A DNA stretch of 64,000 nucleotides from Pokkaliibacter sp. MBI-7 (GTDB lineage: Bacteria; Pseudomonadota; Gammaproteobacteria; Pseudomonadales; Balneatricaceae), in contig NZ_JARVTG010000001.1 of the NCBI RefSeq assembly GCF_029846635.1, forward strand, positions 1,270,501 to 1,334,500, read 5' to 3'. Positions 15,967 to 23,958 of this stretch are shown piece by piece (within the stretch, counting starts at the first letter, position 1; each line of letters starts with the position of its first letter). Position numbers and translations under genes: made by a program. Below the pieces are notes generated by a model that worked only from the letters and a program-made list of their open reading frames with translations, had not been told where the DNA came from and made no database searches.

Positions 15967-16938
15967 TCAGGCCGCACCGCGTGAACCTGTTACGCCAGCC
16001 TCCCCCGCTTCGGCGACAACCGGCAGCGGCATCTGCATCTGCCGTGACTCGCCCATCAGAAAGGCGCGGTTATCGTCCATGCTCTGCTTGAGGTAATCCC
16101 ACAGCACGGTGATCCGTGCCAGTCGCCGCCGGTCTGCCGGGGCGGTCAGCCAGAAGCTGCGCACCAGATCAATGTCCTGCTCAAGCAGTGGCAGCAGCTG
16201 CTCATTCCGTGAAGCCAGAAAGCACGGCAGGATGGCCACCCCCAGCCCCTCGCAGGCGGCGGTGTACTGAGAGATCACACTGGTACTGCGAAAACTCGGC
16301 AGACTGTCAGGAATGATCGAGCGCATGTAATTCAGCTCATCGGTAAACAGCAGATCCTCGACATAGCTGATCAGGGTATGACGGGCCAGATCGCGGCGCT
16401 TGCGAATGGGCGGATGCTGCTGCAGGTAATCACGGCTGGCATACAGCCTGAGACGGTAATCACACAGCTTCGACACCACCAGACTGGCGTGCTCCGGGCG
16501 CTCCACCGAGATCGCCAGATCGGCCTCATTGCGGTTGAGATTGACGATACGTGGCAGGGGCATCAGATCGACATTGATGGCCGGGTACTGCAGGCAGAAA
16601 TGGGCCAGCTGCGGGGCGATGACAAAGTGGCCAAAACCTTCGGTCGTACCCAGCCGTACGTTACCGTACAGCTGGCGGTTTTGCCCGCCAGCCTCCTCCA
16701 GCGCCTGATTGACGAACTGCTCCATCTGCTCGGCACGCTCCAGCAGCTGGGCCCCCGCCACAGACAGGGTGTAGCCCTGGGCATCACGCTCAAACAACTG
16801 GGTCGACAGCCGCTCCTCGAAGCGGCGGATACGCCGTGAAACGGTGGAATGATCAAGACCAAGACGGCGGGCGGCATCGACCAGACGGCTGCAGCGCGCG
16901 GTTTCCAGAAAGATGCGCAAATCATCCCAATCGGACAT
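15967..16938 (-). CDS. LysR family transcriptional regulator
   Basis: 323 residues. The N-terminal winged helix has LVDAARRLGLDHSTVSRRIR (about residues 19-38). The effector domain follows (VRLGTTEGFGHFVIAPQLAHF). The DHSTVSRRI variant is typical of one LysR subgroup. It is divergent from the TRAP transporter genes about 700 bases away and is a reasonable candidate for their regulator, although the long gap leaves room for doubt. Confidence 0.85.
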   Translation of the reverse strand: MSDWDDLRIFLETARCSRLVDAARRLGLDHSTVSRRIRRFEERLSTQLFERDAQGYTLSVAGAQLLERAEQMEQFVNQALEEAGGQNRQLYGNVRLGTTEGFGHFVIAPQLAHFCLQYPAINVDLMPLPRIVNLNRNEADLAISVERPEHASLVVSKLCDYRLRLYASRDYLQQHPPIRKRRDLARHTLISYVEDLLFTDELNYMRSIIPDSLPSFRSTSVISQYTAACEGLGVAILPCFLASRNEQLLPLLEQDIDLVRSFWLTAPADRRRLARITVLWDYLKQSMDDNRAFLMGESRQMQMPLPVVAEAGEAGVTGSRGAA

Positions 16939-17637
16939 ACCCCCTCCTCAGACCCAGCTGACAATCTGCCCTCTGTGCACCATTCGCTCTGCCACCGTGC
17001 AGGCATGACCGGATACGCTGCAGGCCCTACGTGACATAGTCTGGCGCGACATGTGTGCAAATTTGCATATTTGGTTTGAATTTTTGCAGGTTGCCCGTTC
17101 AGCTCCCCCCTGTCTACTATCCAAAGGGCTACAAGCAAACAAACAGCGGTCAGATAAGAATAAAAATCAACCGTACCCGGGAGCCTGCCAACCGACACAG
17201 GAACTCCCTGTCACACAACCCAGAGCCCAAAGATGGCCCGTTGTGTGCTCTCAGAAACAGAGTCTCGCCAGCCGGGTACTCGCAAAAAACCGACGCTACG
17301 CCAAAACACGACACGACAACCAGAAGTTAGATATCGAAGGACAACGTATCCGGCTCACAAGGCAGGATGCGCACTGTTACCCGAGGCAAGGCAGTTTCAA
17401 GGTGTGAAGAGCAACGGCACGACCCTCATGTGCCACAGCGCAGCCACGCCTGTTCACCGGCGCCCCCTCCCACAGTGCTTCGATACACACCGGCCCAACG
17501 GACCGGTGTCAGGCGTATCACGACCGTCGGGTGTTCACACCCTTCAATCACAGTGATGAGTTCATACCTGCATCGGTATGACGCAGTAAGTCAGTGCAAC
17601 CTTGAACCATAAAAATAAATACGGAAGGAGTACGAAC
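16939..17637. other. long intergenic region upstream of dctPQM
   Basis: 699 bases between the divergent LysR gene and dctP with no protein-like open frame. Short frames here lack start signals and family resemblance. The region probably holds the two promoters and a long 5' leader for the transporter. A perfect 12-bp palindrome is at 17056-17067, and GGAAGGAG sits before the dctP start. Confidence 0.5.
17056..17067. promoter_or_regulatory. palindrome TGCAAATTTGCA, candidate LysR site
   Basis: Perfect 12-bp palindrome in an AT-rich patch about 118 bases from the LysR start. LysR proteins bind interrupted palindromes of the T-N11-A type, and this one contains a fit. The assignment is by position only. 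Confidence 0.4.
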
Positions 17638-18693
17638 ATGAAATACAGTGCGATCCGCTACGGCTTTCCTCTCGCCGCAGGGCTGAGTCTGGCCATAGCG
17701 GCTACGGTCGTGCAGGCCGATGGACCGAAGTCCATGGATGTCGCCAGTACCTTCGCCACCACCAACTTCCTCGGTGCCGGTGCCAAGCATCTGGCCGAGC
17801 AGATCGACATCACCACCGGCGGTGCGGTGAAGCTGCGCGTGCACGAACCCGGTGATCTGGTGCCGCCGTTTGAAGTGTTCAACTCGGTATCCTCCGGTGC
17901 GGTCGATGCCGGCTGGGACTGGATCGGTTACTGGGCAGGTACGGTGCCGGTCACCAACCTCTACGGTGCACTGCCTTTTGGCCCCACTCCGGATGCCTTC
18001 ATGTCGTGGATGTGGGCAGGCGACGGCACCAAGCTGCTGCAGTCCGCCTATGACCAGTACAACGTTCATGTGCTGCCCTGCTTCATTTCTCCGCAGGAAA
18101 CCGGCGGCTGGTACAACAAGGAAATCAACAGCGTGGAAGACTTCAAGGGTCTGCGCATGCGGATTTCCGGGCTGGGTGCCAAGGTACTGAGCAAGCTGGG
18201 GGCTTCCACCCAGCTGATCCCCGGCAATGAAATCTATCTGGCGCTGGAACGTGGCCGTATCGATGCCACCGAGTTCTCCATCCCGCAGGTGGATCAGGCC
18301 ATGGGCTTCAACGAGATCGCCAAGTACTACTACTTCCCCGGCTGGCACCAGTCGGCCAGCTGGTTCTCCTTTATCGTCAACAAGGATGTCTGGGACAAAT
18401 ACAGCGACGAGCGCAAAGCCCAGATGGAAACGGCCTGCCGCTCTACCCTGCAGTGGTCCATGGCCGGTGCCGCCGAGAAACAGGTACAGATCATCGACGA
18501 GCTGAAAGCCAAGGGTGTGGAAGTCCGCCGCTTCCCCGATCCGGTGCTGAAGGCACTGCGCTCCACCTGGGATGAGGTGCGCGCCGAGGAAGAGAAAACC
18601 AATCCTCGCTTCAAGGAAGCCTACGAGTCGCTGATGAAGTACGTCGACCTCAACGACCAGTGGTACAAGCTGCAGGAGTTGCCACGTGACTGA
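17638..18693 (+). CDS. dctP: TRAP transporter solute-binding protein (DctP, TakP-like)
   Basis: 351 residues. The signal peptide is about residues 1-23, ending VVQADG. The mature protein shows the DctP pattern, with INSVEDFKGLRMRISGLG, then GNEIYLALERGRIDATEF and AKYYYFPGWHQSASW. The last resembles TakP and mannitol/chloroaromatic binding proteins that take 2-oxo acids or related carboxylates. It captures substrate in the periplasm for the DctQM permease. GGAAGGAG precedes the ATG at 17638. Its 3' end overlaps dctQ by 8 bases. Confidence 0.9.
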   Translation: MKYSAIRYGFPLAAGLSLAIAATVVQADGPKSMDVASTFATTNFLGAGAKHLAEQIDITTGGAVKLRVHEPGDLVPPFEVFNSVSSGAVDAGWDWIGYWAGTVPVTNLYGALPFGPTPDAFMSWMWAGDGTKLLQSAYDQYNVHVLPCFISPQETGGWYNKEINSVEDFKGLRMRISGLGAKVLSKLGASTQLIPGNEIYLALERGRIDATEFSIPQVDQAMGFNEIAKYYYFPGWHQSASWFSFIVNKDVWDKYSDERKAQMETACRSTLQWSMAGAAEKQVQIIDELKAKGVEVRRFPDPVLKALRSTWDEVRAEEEKTNPRFKEAYESLMKYVDLNDQWYKLQELPRD

Positions 18694-19306
18694 ACCAACC
18701 TGGCGCTCCAGTAGCGCCAGGGCATTAACTGCCCTGGCGCGGCCGCTGATGGCTTCGGGAGAGTGGGTTGGCAAGGTTTCCAGCTGGCTGGTCATCGGAG
18801 TGGCACTGCTGGTACTGACCACGGTGCTGCTCAATGCGCTGGGAATCAACGAAGTTGCCCGGTGGCAGGACAAAGTCCTGCTGCTGGGCGATGCCATCAC
18901 CATCAACAGCGTGACCGAAATGCAGTGGCATCTGTTCGGTCTGCTGACTCTGCTGGGCGGCACCTATGCTCTGCACCATGACACCCATGTGCGGGTCGAT
19001 CTGGTCTATCACGGTCTGAGTCAGCGCAACCGCGCCATCATCGACGTGCTCGGTCACCTGATCTTCCTGCTGCCTTTCTGTGTGCTGATTGCCTGGCTGT
19101 CACGGCATTTCGTCGAGATGTCGTTTGTCTCCCACGAGCAGTCCAACTATGGCGGCCTGACCGACCGCTGGATCATCAAGGCAGCACTGCCACTGGGCTT
19201 GCTGTTCCTCGCCGTCAACGCGCTGGGACAGGTGCTGGAAAATATCGCCTTTTTGCTCGATCCCACGCAGTTCCCGGATCGTCTGGAGAAAGCTCATGCT
19301 GGATGA
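18686..19306 (+). CDS. dctQ: TRAP transporter small permease (DctQ)
   Basis: 206 residues with four hydrophobic helices (about 30-52, 75-95, 112-135, 157-180). HVRVDLVYHGLSQRNRAIID between helices 2 and 3 is characteristic of DctQ. It starts with GTG at 18686 inside the end of dctP and overlaps dctM by 11 bases, so all three genes are translationally coupled. It pairs with DctM in the inner membrane. Confidence 0.88.
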   Translation: MTEPTWRSSSARALTALARPLMASGEWVGKVSSWLVIGVALLVLTTVLLNALGINEVARWQDKVLLLGDAITINSVTEMQWHLFGLLTLLGGTYALHHDTHVRVDLVYHGLSQRNRAIIDVLGHLIFLLPFCVLIAWLSRHFVEMSFVSHEQSNYGGLTDRWIIKAALPLGLLFLAVNALGQVLENIAFLLDPTQFPDRLEKAHAG

Positions 19307-20651
19307 GTATGGTCTGCCCATCCTGATGGTGGTTGCCCTGCTGGTCACCCTGTTCACCGGCTACCCGGTGGCCTTCCTGCTCGGCGGGCTGGGCATCGTC
19401 TTTGCCTTTATCGGGGGCATCAATCTGGCCTTTCTCGGCACCGTATCGTCGCGCATCTTCGGCGGAGTGATCGAGAACTGGCTGATGATCGCCATCCCGC
19501 TGTTTGTGTTCATGGGGCTGATGCTGGAAAAGTCCGGCGTCGCGCGCAATCTGCTGCTGACCCTGCAACGGCTGTTTGGCCGGGTGCACGGCGGGCTGGC
19601 GATTTCGGTGGCGCTGCTGGGTATCGTCATGGCCGCCAGCACCGGCATCATCGGCGCGTCGGTGGTGATGCTGGGCCTGCTGGCACTGCCGGTGATGCTC
19701 AAACAGAACTATAAGCCGGAAGTGGCCTGCGGCATCATCGCCGCCTCGGGCACCCTCGGCATTCTGATTCCACCGTCAATCATGCTGGTGCTGATGGGGT
19801 CGATCATGCAGATTTCGGTCGGTGCGCTGTTCAAGGCCGCACTGGTCCCAGGCCTGCTGCTCGGTGCCCTCTATGTGCTGTATCTGACCATCATCGGCAA
19901 GCTGCGGCCTGACTGGGCGCCCCTGCCGGATGAAAACGCCGAAGATGTCGATACCACCCCGCTGGCGGCGGCACTGGCTCGTGACCTGCTTGGCCCGGTG
20001 ATCCTGATCGCCGCCGTACTGGGTTCGATCATGGCCGGCATTGCCACGCCGACCGAGGCCGCGGCCATCGGTGCCGCAGGCTCGATGCTGCTGGCGCTGT
20101 TTGCCCGCACGCTCAACCTCGGCACGCTGCGCGATGTCATGCGCGACACCTCCCGCACCAGCGCCATGATTCTGTTTGTGGTGGTCGGCGCTACCTGCTT
20201 CAGCGTGGTGTTCAAGCGCCTCGGTGGCGACATCATGATCGAAGAAATGATCACCGGTACCGGCCTCGGCCCTTATGGCCTGTTGCTGCTGGTGATGGGG
20301 CTGATCTTCTTCCTCGGTTTCTTCCTCGAATGGATCGAAATCAGCTTTGTGGTGCTGCCGCTGCTGGTGCCGGTGATTGCCAAGCTGGACTTCGGGCTGG
20401 GGCTGTCCAGTCAGGCCATTCTGGTGTGGTTCGCGGTGCTGGTGGCGGTCAATCTGCAGACCAGCTTCCTCACCCCGCCGTTTGGTTATGCGCTGTTCTA
20501 CCTCAAGGGCATTACCCACGGTGAAATCAGCATCGGCATGATCTACCGCTCGATCATTCCCTTCGTGCTGTTGCAGGTGCTGGGGCTGATTCTGTGCATT
20601 CTGTTCCCTTCACTGGTGCTGTGGCTGCCGGGTATGACCGGCAGCGGTTAG
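19296..20651 (+). CDS. dctM: TRAP transporter large permease (DctM)
   Basis: 451 residues, about 12 hydrophobic segments. Family motifs include ASTGIIGASVVMLGLLALP, CGIIAASGTLGILIPPSIML and AGIATPTEAAAIGAAG. It catalyses sodium-driven solute uptake with DctQ after delivery by DctP. GGAGA precedes the ATG within the end of dctQ. It closes the three-gene operon; a GC-rich hairpin follows. Confidence 0.92.
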   Translation: MLDEYGLPILMVVALLVTLFTGYPVAFLLGGLGIVFAFIGGINLAFLGTVSSRIFGGVIENWLMIAIPLFVFMGLMLEKSGVARNLLLTLQRLFGRVHGGLAISVALLGIVMAASTGIIGASVVMLGLLALPVMLKQNYKPEVACGIIAASGTLGILIPPSIMLVLMGSIMQISVGALFKAALVPGLLLGALYVLYLTIIGKLRPDWAPLPDENAEDVDTTPLAAALARDLLGPVILIAAVLGSIMAGIATPTEAAAIGAAGSMLLALFARTLNLGTLRDVMRDTSRTSAMILFVVVGATCFSVVFKRLGGDIMIEEMITGTGLGPYGLLLLVMGLIFFLGFFLEWIEISFVVLPLLVPVIAKLDFGLGLSSQAILVWFAVLVAVNLQTSFLTPPFGYALFYLKGITHGEISIGMIYRSIIPFVLLQVLGLILCILFPSLVLWLPGMTGSG

Positions 20652-20674
20652 CAACCGCCTGACGCCAACCTGCC

Positions 20675-20697
20675 AGCGCCCGCCCTCTGCGGGCGCT
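20675..20697 (+). terminator. hairpin after dctM
   Basis: AGCGCCCGC (20675-20683) pairs with GCGGGCGCT (20689-20697) over a 5-base loop. It is 23 bases after the dctM stop. The stem is very GC-rich but the trailing sequence is only moderately T-rich. Confidence 0.6.
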
Positions 20698-20809
20698 GTG
20701 CGTTATCCTGCCCGATCAGGCAGGTGGTCTCAGCAGTTCACTATGGTAGGATGCCCCACCTCAAGGTGCCGATGGATCAGCGCCACTTTACTGCTACAAG
20801 GAACGTACG

Positions 20810-21517
20810 ATGAGTAATCCCAATTCCTGCCCTACTCCCAATGGCCTCGCGGTCACCAGCAATCCTGCCGGTCAGCCCTACCTTGACGAACTCACCCCCA
20901 TCGCCGAATACATGGCCAGAGAGATCAGCACTAACCTGCGTTCTCCTGACGTGCGGGCGATGAAACACCTGAACCATTCCGCTGACTACTTTCTCAATCA
21001 TGCCCGTGAAATGAAAAACTGGGGTTTAGGGGAGTTACTGGACTGGGGTAAAGACAAGGCCAAAGGACTGACAGCCCGAGAGGCCGCCATGATGATCTGG
21101 ACCATAAAGGTGGCACAGGACAGCAGCTGGGATCACAAGCCCATTATTGGCCGCTGTTTTCATCCGCGAGATCCGCAGGCTCAGCACTATCATGCATGGA
21201 AGGATCGTCGTTACTTCTACGACATTTGGTCCAATATTCACTATGGGTTTATTGGCGCAGCGGCTGGATTTACCCGCTCTCAGTTGTCCGATGGGGCAGG
21301 TCTTGAACAGATTGGTAGTACCGTCATCGCTCGACAGCTACCTCGCCGCTCCGCCCCCTATACAGGCAAGCTGCGTGACTTTGATGGAGAGAATGATCGC
21401 ATTTGCGTCCAGCTTGGAATCAGTCTGTACTCAAGATTCCCTGCTGGACCGACCGCCAAAGAGCTAGTTGATAGCATCATTAACAGTGCTGTGCAGTACA
21501 GCCCTCCAAAGCCTTGA
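20810..21517 (+). CDS. polymorphic toxin, Ntox44-type (toxin_44) domain protein
   Basis: 235 residues. The C-terminal ~130 residues carry what I recognise as the bacterial toxin 44 pattern: SWDHKP at 106-111, YFYDIWSNIHYGFIGAAAGF at 135-154, then LSDGAGLEQIG and the distal FDGENDRI...LGISLYSRF. The first ~90 residues (Pro/Asn-rich start, then helices) match no delivery domain: no Rhs, PAAR, VgrG or signal peptide is seen. It may therefore be a cargo effector. Three paralogous small membrane proteins follow, the first only 13 bases downstream with GAGGAGG overlapping the toxin stop. Toxin/immunity is the natural reading. The biochemical target of Ntox44 is not assumed here. Base composition is less GC-rich than its neighbours. 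Confidence 0.75.
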   Translation: MSNPNSCPTPNGLAVTSNPAGQPYLDELTPIAEYMAREISTNLRSPDVRAMKHLNHSADYFLNHAREMKNWGLGELLDWGKDKAKGLTAREAAMMIWTIKVAQDSSWDHKPIIGRCFHPRDPQAQHYHAWKDRRYFYDIWSNIHYGFIGAAAGFTRSQLSDGAGLEQIGSTVIARQLPRRSAPYTGKLRDFDGENDRICVQLGISLYSRFPAGPTAKELVDSIINSAVQYSPPKP

Positions 21518-21530
21518 GGAGGAGTGGACT

Positions 21531-21929
21531 ATGAAATATGTGCTGGGAATTATCGTAGGGGTGCTGGGCTACATCTGGTTTACTTATAGCCCTGATGGCC
21601 CTGTTAGCTATGTAGAAGTTGAGTTTGTTGCCCCTGATGATCACGTACCTCTTTATAGTGTTTCGATAACGTCAGGGGGAGATAAAAGTGCACTGGGTAA
21701 CATCTCTCCAGGTGAGACCCAGTCGACCCGGATTTACCCCAAAGATGCAACCGACAATGAGCTTCATGTCTGGGCCAACCTCCGGGCGGACCAGCAGCCA
21801 ACGCAAGTCGGTTGGGTGGGTCAACGCTATTACCCTCCCGGCACTGCTTTCCGCACTCATATCCAGATTGATCAGAACGGTAAAGTGATTGCCGAGAAGT
21901 CGTGCAAGCTACCCTGCTCGTTTGACTGA
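21531..21929 (+). CDS. putative membrane-anchored immunity protein, copy 1
   Basis: 132 residues. A hydrophobic anchor (about 2-18, KYVLGIIVGVLGYIWF) is followed by SYVEVEFVAP and a beta-rich domain. The last 36 residues, from GQRYYPPGTAF to CKLPCSFD, are identical in all three copies, while the middle (about 35-95) differs. The paired cysteines in CKLPC suggest a disulfide and hence a periplasm-facing domain; that is inference. GAGGAGG before the ATG couples it to the toxin gene. I do not recognise the family; immunity function is inferred from position and from the amplified paralogues. Confidence 0.65.
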   Translation: MKYVLGIIVGVLGYIWFTYSPDGPVSYVEVEFVAPDDHVPLYSVSITSGGDKSALGNISPGETQSTRIYPKDATDNELHVWANLRADQQPTQVGWVGQRYYPPGTAFRTHIQIDQNGKVIAEKSCKLPCSFD

Positions 21930-22059
21930 ATCTGACGACTAAATGGGTATCTGCGAATGGATACCCATTTCTTTTCCTCAGGACTAAAACGAACGCCACC
22001 AGCACTGCACAGTGGCTCACTGACGTACCGAAGATGAAATATCTGATTGGAATTGGCGC
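21822..22059 (+). repeat. direct repeat unit 1 of the immunity array
   Basis: About 238 bases covering the 3' end of copy 1, its hairpin, the spacer and the first ~26 bases of copy 2. It recurs almost unchanged at 22349-22585, and its first ~150 bases recur at 22852-23000. The repeat thus joins one gene's end to the next gene's start, as expected from tandem duplication by unequal recombination. Confidence 0.85.
21941..21970 (+). terminator. terminator behind immunity copy 1
   Basis: AAATGGGTATC (21941-21951) pairs perfectly with GATACCCATTT (21960-21970) over 8 bases and is followed by CTTTTCC. It would reduce read-through into copy 2, so later copies may need their own promoters or depend on leakage. 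Confidence 0.75.
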
Positions 22060-22456
22060 AGCACTGCTTGCCGCACTGTGGTGGTATCACTTCCCTGCCA
22101 GGCCGGTAAGTTATGTAGAAGTGGAGTTTGTTGCTCCTGTGGGAAGTCCTCCTCTCAATGAAGTGTCGATTACCTCTGGAGTAGATAAAACGCGCCTAGG
22201 CAATATTCAGCCAGGTGAAACCAAGACGGCCCGTCTTTACCCGGCTGAAGGATCCGACAATCAGGTTGGCCTGATTATTGTCCGCTCCCTCATCAACACA
22301 GATGACTTATCTGCTATCACTCCCAACGATTGGGAAGGATGGATGGGTCAACGCTATTACCCTCCCGGCACTGCGTTCCGCACCCATATCCAGATTGATC
22401 AGAACGGCAAGGTGATTGCCGAGAAGTCGTGCAAGCTACCCTGCTCGTTTGACTGA
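22034..22456 (+). CDS. putative membrane-anchored immunity protein, copy 2
   Basis: 140 residues. The anchor is KYLIGIGAALLAALWW, followed by PVSYVEVEFVAP. The central region is 8 residues longer than in copies 1 and 3 and differs strongly (LIIVRSLINTDDLSAITPN). The 36-residue C-terminus is identical to the other copies. The ribosome-binding site is weak. Two invariant ends around a variable centre suggest divergent specificity within one fold, for example against related toxins of other strains. Confidence 0.62.
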   Translation: MKYLIGIGAALLAALWWYHFPARPVSYVEVEFVAPVGSPPLNEVSITSGVDKTRLGNIQPGETKTARLYPAEGSDNQVGLIIVRSLINTDDLSAITPNDWEGWMGQRYYPPGTAFRTHIQIDQNGKVIAEKSCKLPCSFD

Positions 22457-22585
22457 ATCTGACGACTAAATGGGTATCTGCGAATGGATACCCATTGCTT
22501 TCCTTCACTACTCAAACGAACGCCACCAGCACTGCACAGTGGCTCACTGACGTACCGCACATGAAATATCTGATTGGAATTGGCG
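22349..22585 (+). repeat. direct repeat unit 2 of the immunity array
   Basis: Second copy of the unit at 21822, with scattered substitutions in the spacer after the hairpin. It includes the 12-bp palindrome CACTGCACAGTG (22530-22541), which also stands at 22003-22014 in unit 1, just before the next gene start. Confidence 0.85.
22468..22496 (+). terminator. terminator behind immunity copy 2
   Basis: Same hairpin as behind copy 1 (AATGGGTATC with GATACCCATT), with one terminal pair lost and followed by GCTTTCCTT. Confidence 0.7.
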
Positions 22586-22959
22586 CTGCTCTTCTTGCCT
22601 CAGTTTGGTGGTACTACTTGCCGCCGGGACCTGTGTGCTATGTAGAAGTGGAGTTTGTGGCTCCCAAAGGGACTGTGCCACTGCGGACTGTTGAAGTTAT
22701 GTCCGGTCCTGGCAAAAGCGTGCTCACCGACATTGAACCGGGCGAGACGCAAACCACAACGGTTTACCCTGAAGACTCAACCGGGAACGAAGTGAGCCTT
22801 TTTATATTTCCAACCCCTGATGGCTCCAAGAAGAACATAGGCTGGGGAGGCCAACGCTATTACCCTCCCGGCACTGCGTTCCGCACCCATATCCAGATTG
22901 ATCAGAATGGCAAAGTGATTGCCGAGAAGTCGTGCAAGCTACCCTGCTCGTTTGACTGA
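22561..22959 (+). CDS. putative membrane-anchored immunity protein, copy 3
   Basis: 132 residues. The anchor KYLIGIGAALLASVWWYYL shares its first residues with copy 2. CYVEVEFVAP shows a Ser-to-Cys change. The centre (LRTVEVMSGPGKSVLTDIEP) differs from both other copies, and the last 36 residues are identical. The ATG at 22561 is homologous to the starts of copies 1 and 2; the open frame extends 22 codons further upstream but that stretch is the repeated spacer. It is the last unit of the array. Confidence 0.62.
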   Translation: MKYLIGIGAALLASVWWYYLPPGPVCYVEVEFVAPKGTVPLRTVEVMSGPGKSVLTDIEPGETQTTTVYPEDSTGNEVSLFIFPTPDGSKKNIGWGGQRYYPPGTAFRTHIQIDQNGKVIAEKSCKLPCSFD

Positions 22960-22970
22960 ATCTGACGACT

Positions 22971-22999
22971 AAATGGGTATCTGCGAATGGATACTCATT
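22971..22999 (+). terminator. terminator behind immunity copy 3
   Basis: Third copy of the array hairpin, here GATACTCATT in the right arm, which leaves one G-T wobble. It is followed by GCTTTCCC. Confidence 0.65.
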
Positions 23000-23084
23000 G
23001 CTTTCCCTCAGGACGATAACGACCACCCGTATTTTCTCTGTCGCTTCTGCCAGTACGCCGTCAGCCAGTGGGGTTTCGGTGACG

Positions 23085-23636
23085 TCAGAAGGAGATCAGC
23101 GCCGCCCTGACGTCCTCGACCAGCGGTTCCAGCGCCAGCGGCAGGCGGGTATCGATACGGATGACCTTGCCCAGCGCCACAGGCCGGTCATATTCCGCCA
23201 GCATGGCGTCGGTCCGCTCGGCAAGAGGATGGGCGCCATGCTGCTGACCGCTCGCCGCCCGCAGACTGAAGCGCCGCTGGGTTTCCTCCCGGCCACACTC
23301 GCAGTGCACCTCCACCACCGTCGCCGCCAGGCTCAGCAACTGACGCCGTTCATAGTCGCTGTAAGGGCGGAAGTTGGCCTCAAGCACGACACAGGGAGCA
23401 TTGCGGGCCAGTGTCCACAGGAGTTCCATGGCGGCAGCGCCAAGGCGACGGGAAGCCGCAAGGTCACCCCCGGCGTCACCCAGCACGTCAGTCAGCGTCT
23501 CCTTGATGAAATCCTTGCAGAACAGCGGAAAGCCCAGCTGTGCTGCCAGCAGTACGGCCAGAGTGGTTTTCCCCGCCCCCGGCGCTCCCGAGACAATCAC
23601 AAATTGCCGCTGCACTGTCTCCTTTTGCTGCTGCAT
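23085..23636 (-). CDS. P-loop ATPase/kinase of the AAA_33 type
   Basis: 183 residues. The Walker A motif GAPGAGKT is at residues 17-24. ETLTDVLGDAG and VVLEANFRPYSDYERRQL fit the small-molecule or zeta-like kinase fold, and CGREETQRRFSLR resembles the lid region of such kinases. No zeta-type antitoxin partner is adjacent. The substrate is unknown; such genes are often annotated as nucleoside or antibiotic-type kinases. It is convergent with the immunity array and may mark the edge of the toxin island. Confidence 0.7.
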   Translation of the reverse strand: MQQQKETVQRQFVIVSGAPGAGKTTLAVLLAAQLGFPLFCKDFIKETLTDVLGDAGGDLAASRRLGAAAMELLWTLARNAPCVVLEANFRPYSDYERRQLLSLAATVVEVHCECGREETQRRFSLRAASGQQHGAHPLAERTDAMLAEYDRPVALGKVIRIDTRLPLALEPLVEDVRAALISF

Positions 23637-23710
23637 AGCGCCCTCCCCACAGGTTGCGTGCCTTTACTGAGCATAGCCCCAACTTTATCCGGCCATCGGC
23701 TGCCCGCCTG

Positions 23711-23925
23711 GCAGGCTGTTGAAAAACGTCATCGAGGCCGCCGAGACAAGGAAATACCCCGAGGGCACAAACAACAGGCGAAAAAGCGGAGTGTAGTGAA
23801 CTCAATGAGCATTTGACTCGCATTGCTCGCCCCTTCGGGGCCGCGCTAAAGCACGCTCAGCCTTTGGCGGTGAGCCTGTTTTTGACGCGGTATTCGGCAA
23901 CGCAGATAGATTTTCAACAACCTGC
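23711..23925. mobile_element. MITE-like element, 215 bp
   Basis: The ends GCAGGCTGTTGAAAAAC and (reverse complement of the right end) GCAGGTTGTTGAAAATC form 17-bp inverted repeats with two mismatches. The interior has no gene but contains a GCCCC/GGGGC hairpin near 23830 and the repeat-like text ATTTGACTCGCATTGCTC. No target-site duplication was seen. It lies in the roughly 320-base gap between the P-loop kinase and azoR, both on the minus strand. Confidence 0.6.
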
Positions 23926-23958
23926 GAGAACGCCATGCACCGGCACCATTATCACCGC

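Noticed and set aside
17051..17556. Three overlapping short frames upstream of dctP
   Set aside because: Low-complexity translations rich in Arg, Pro and Thr, with no start signals; more likely leader or intergenic DNA.
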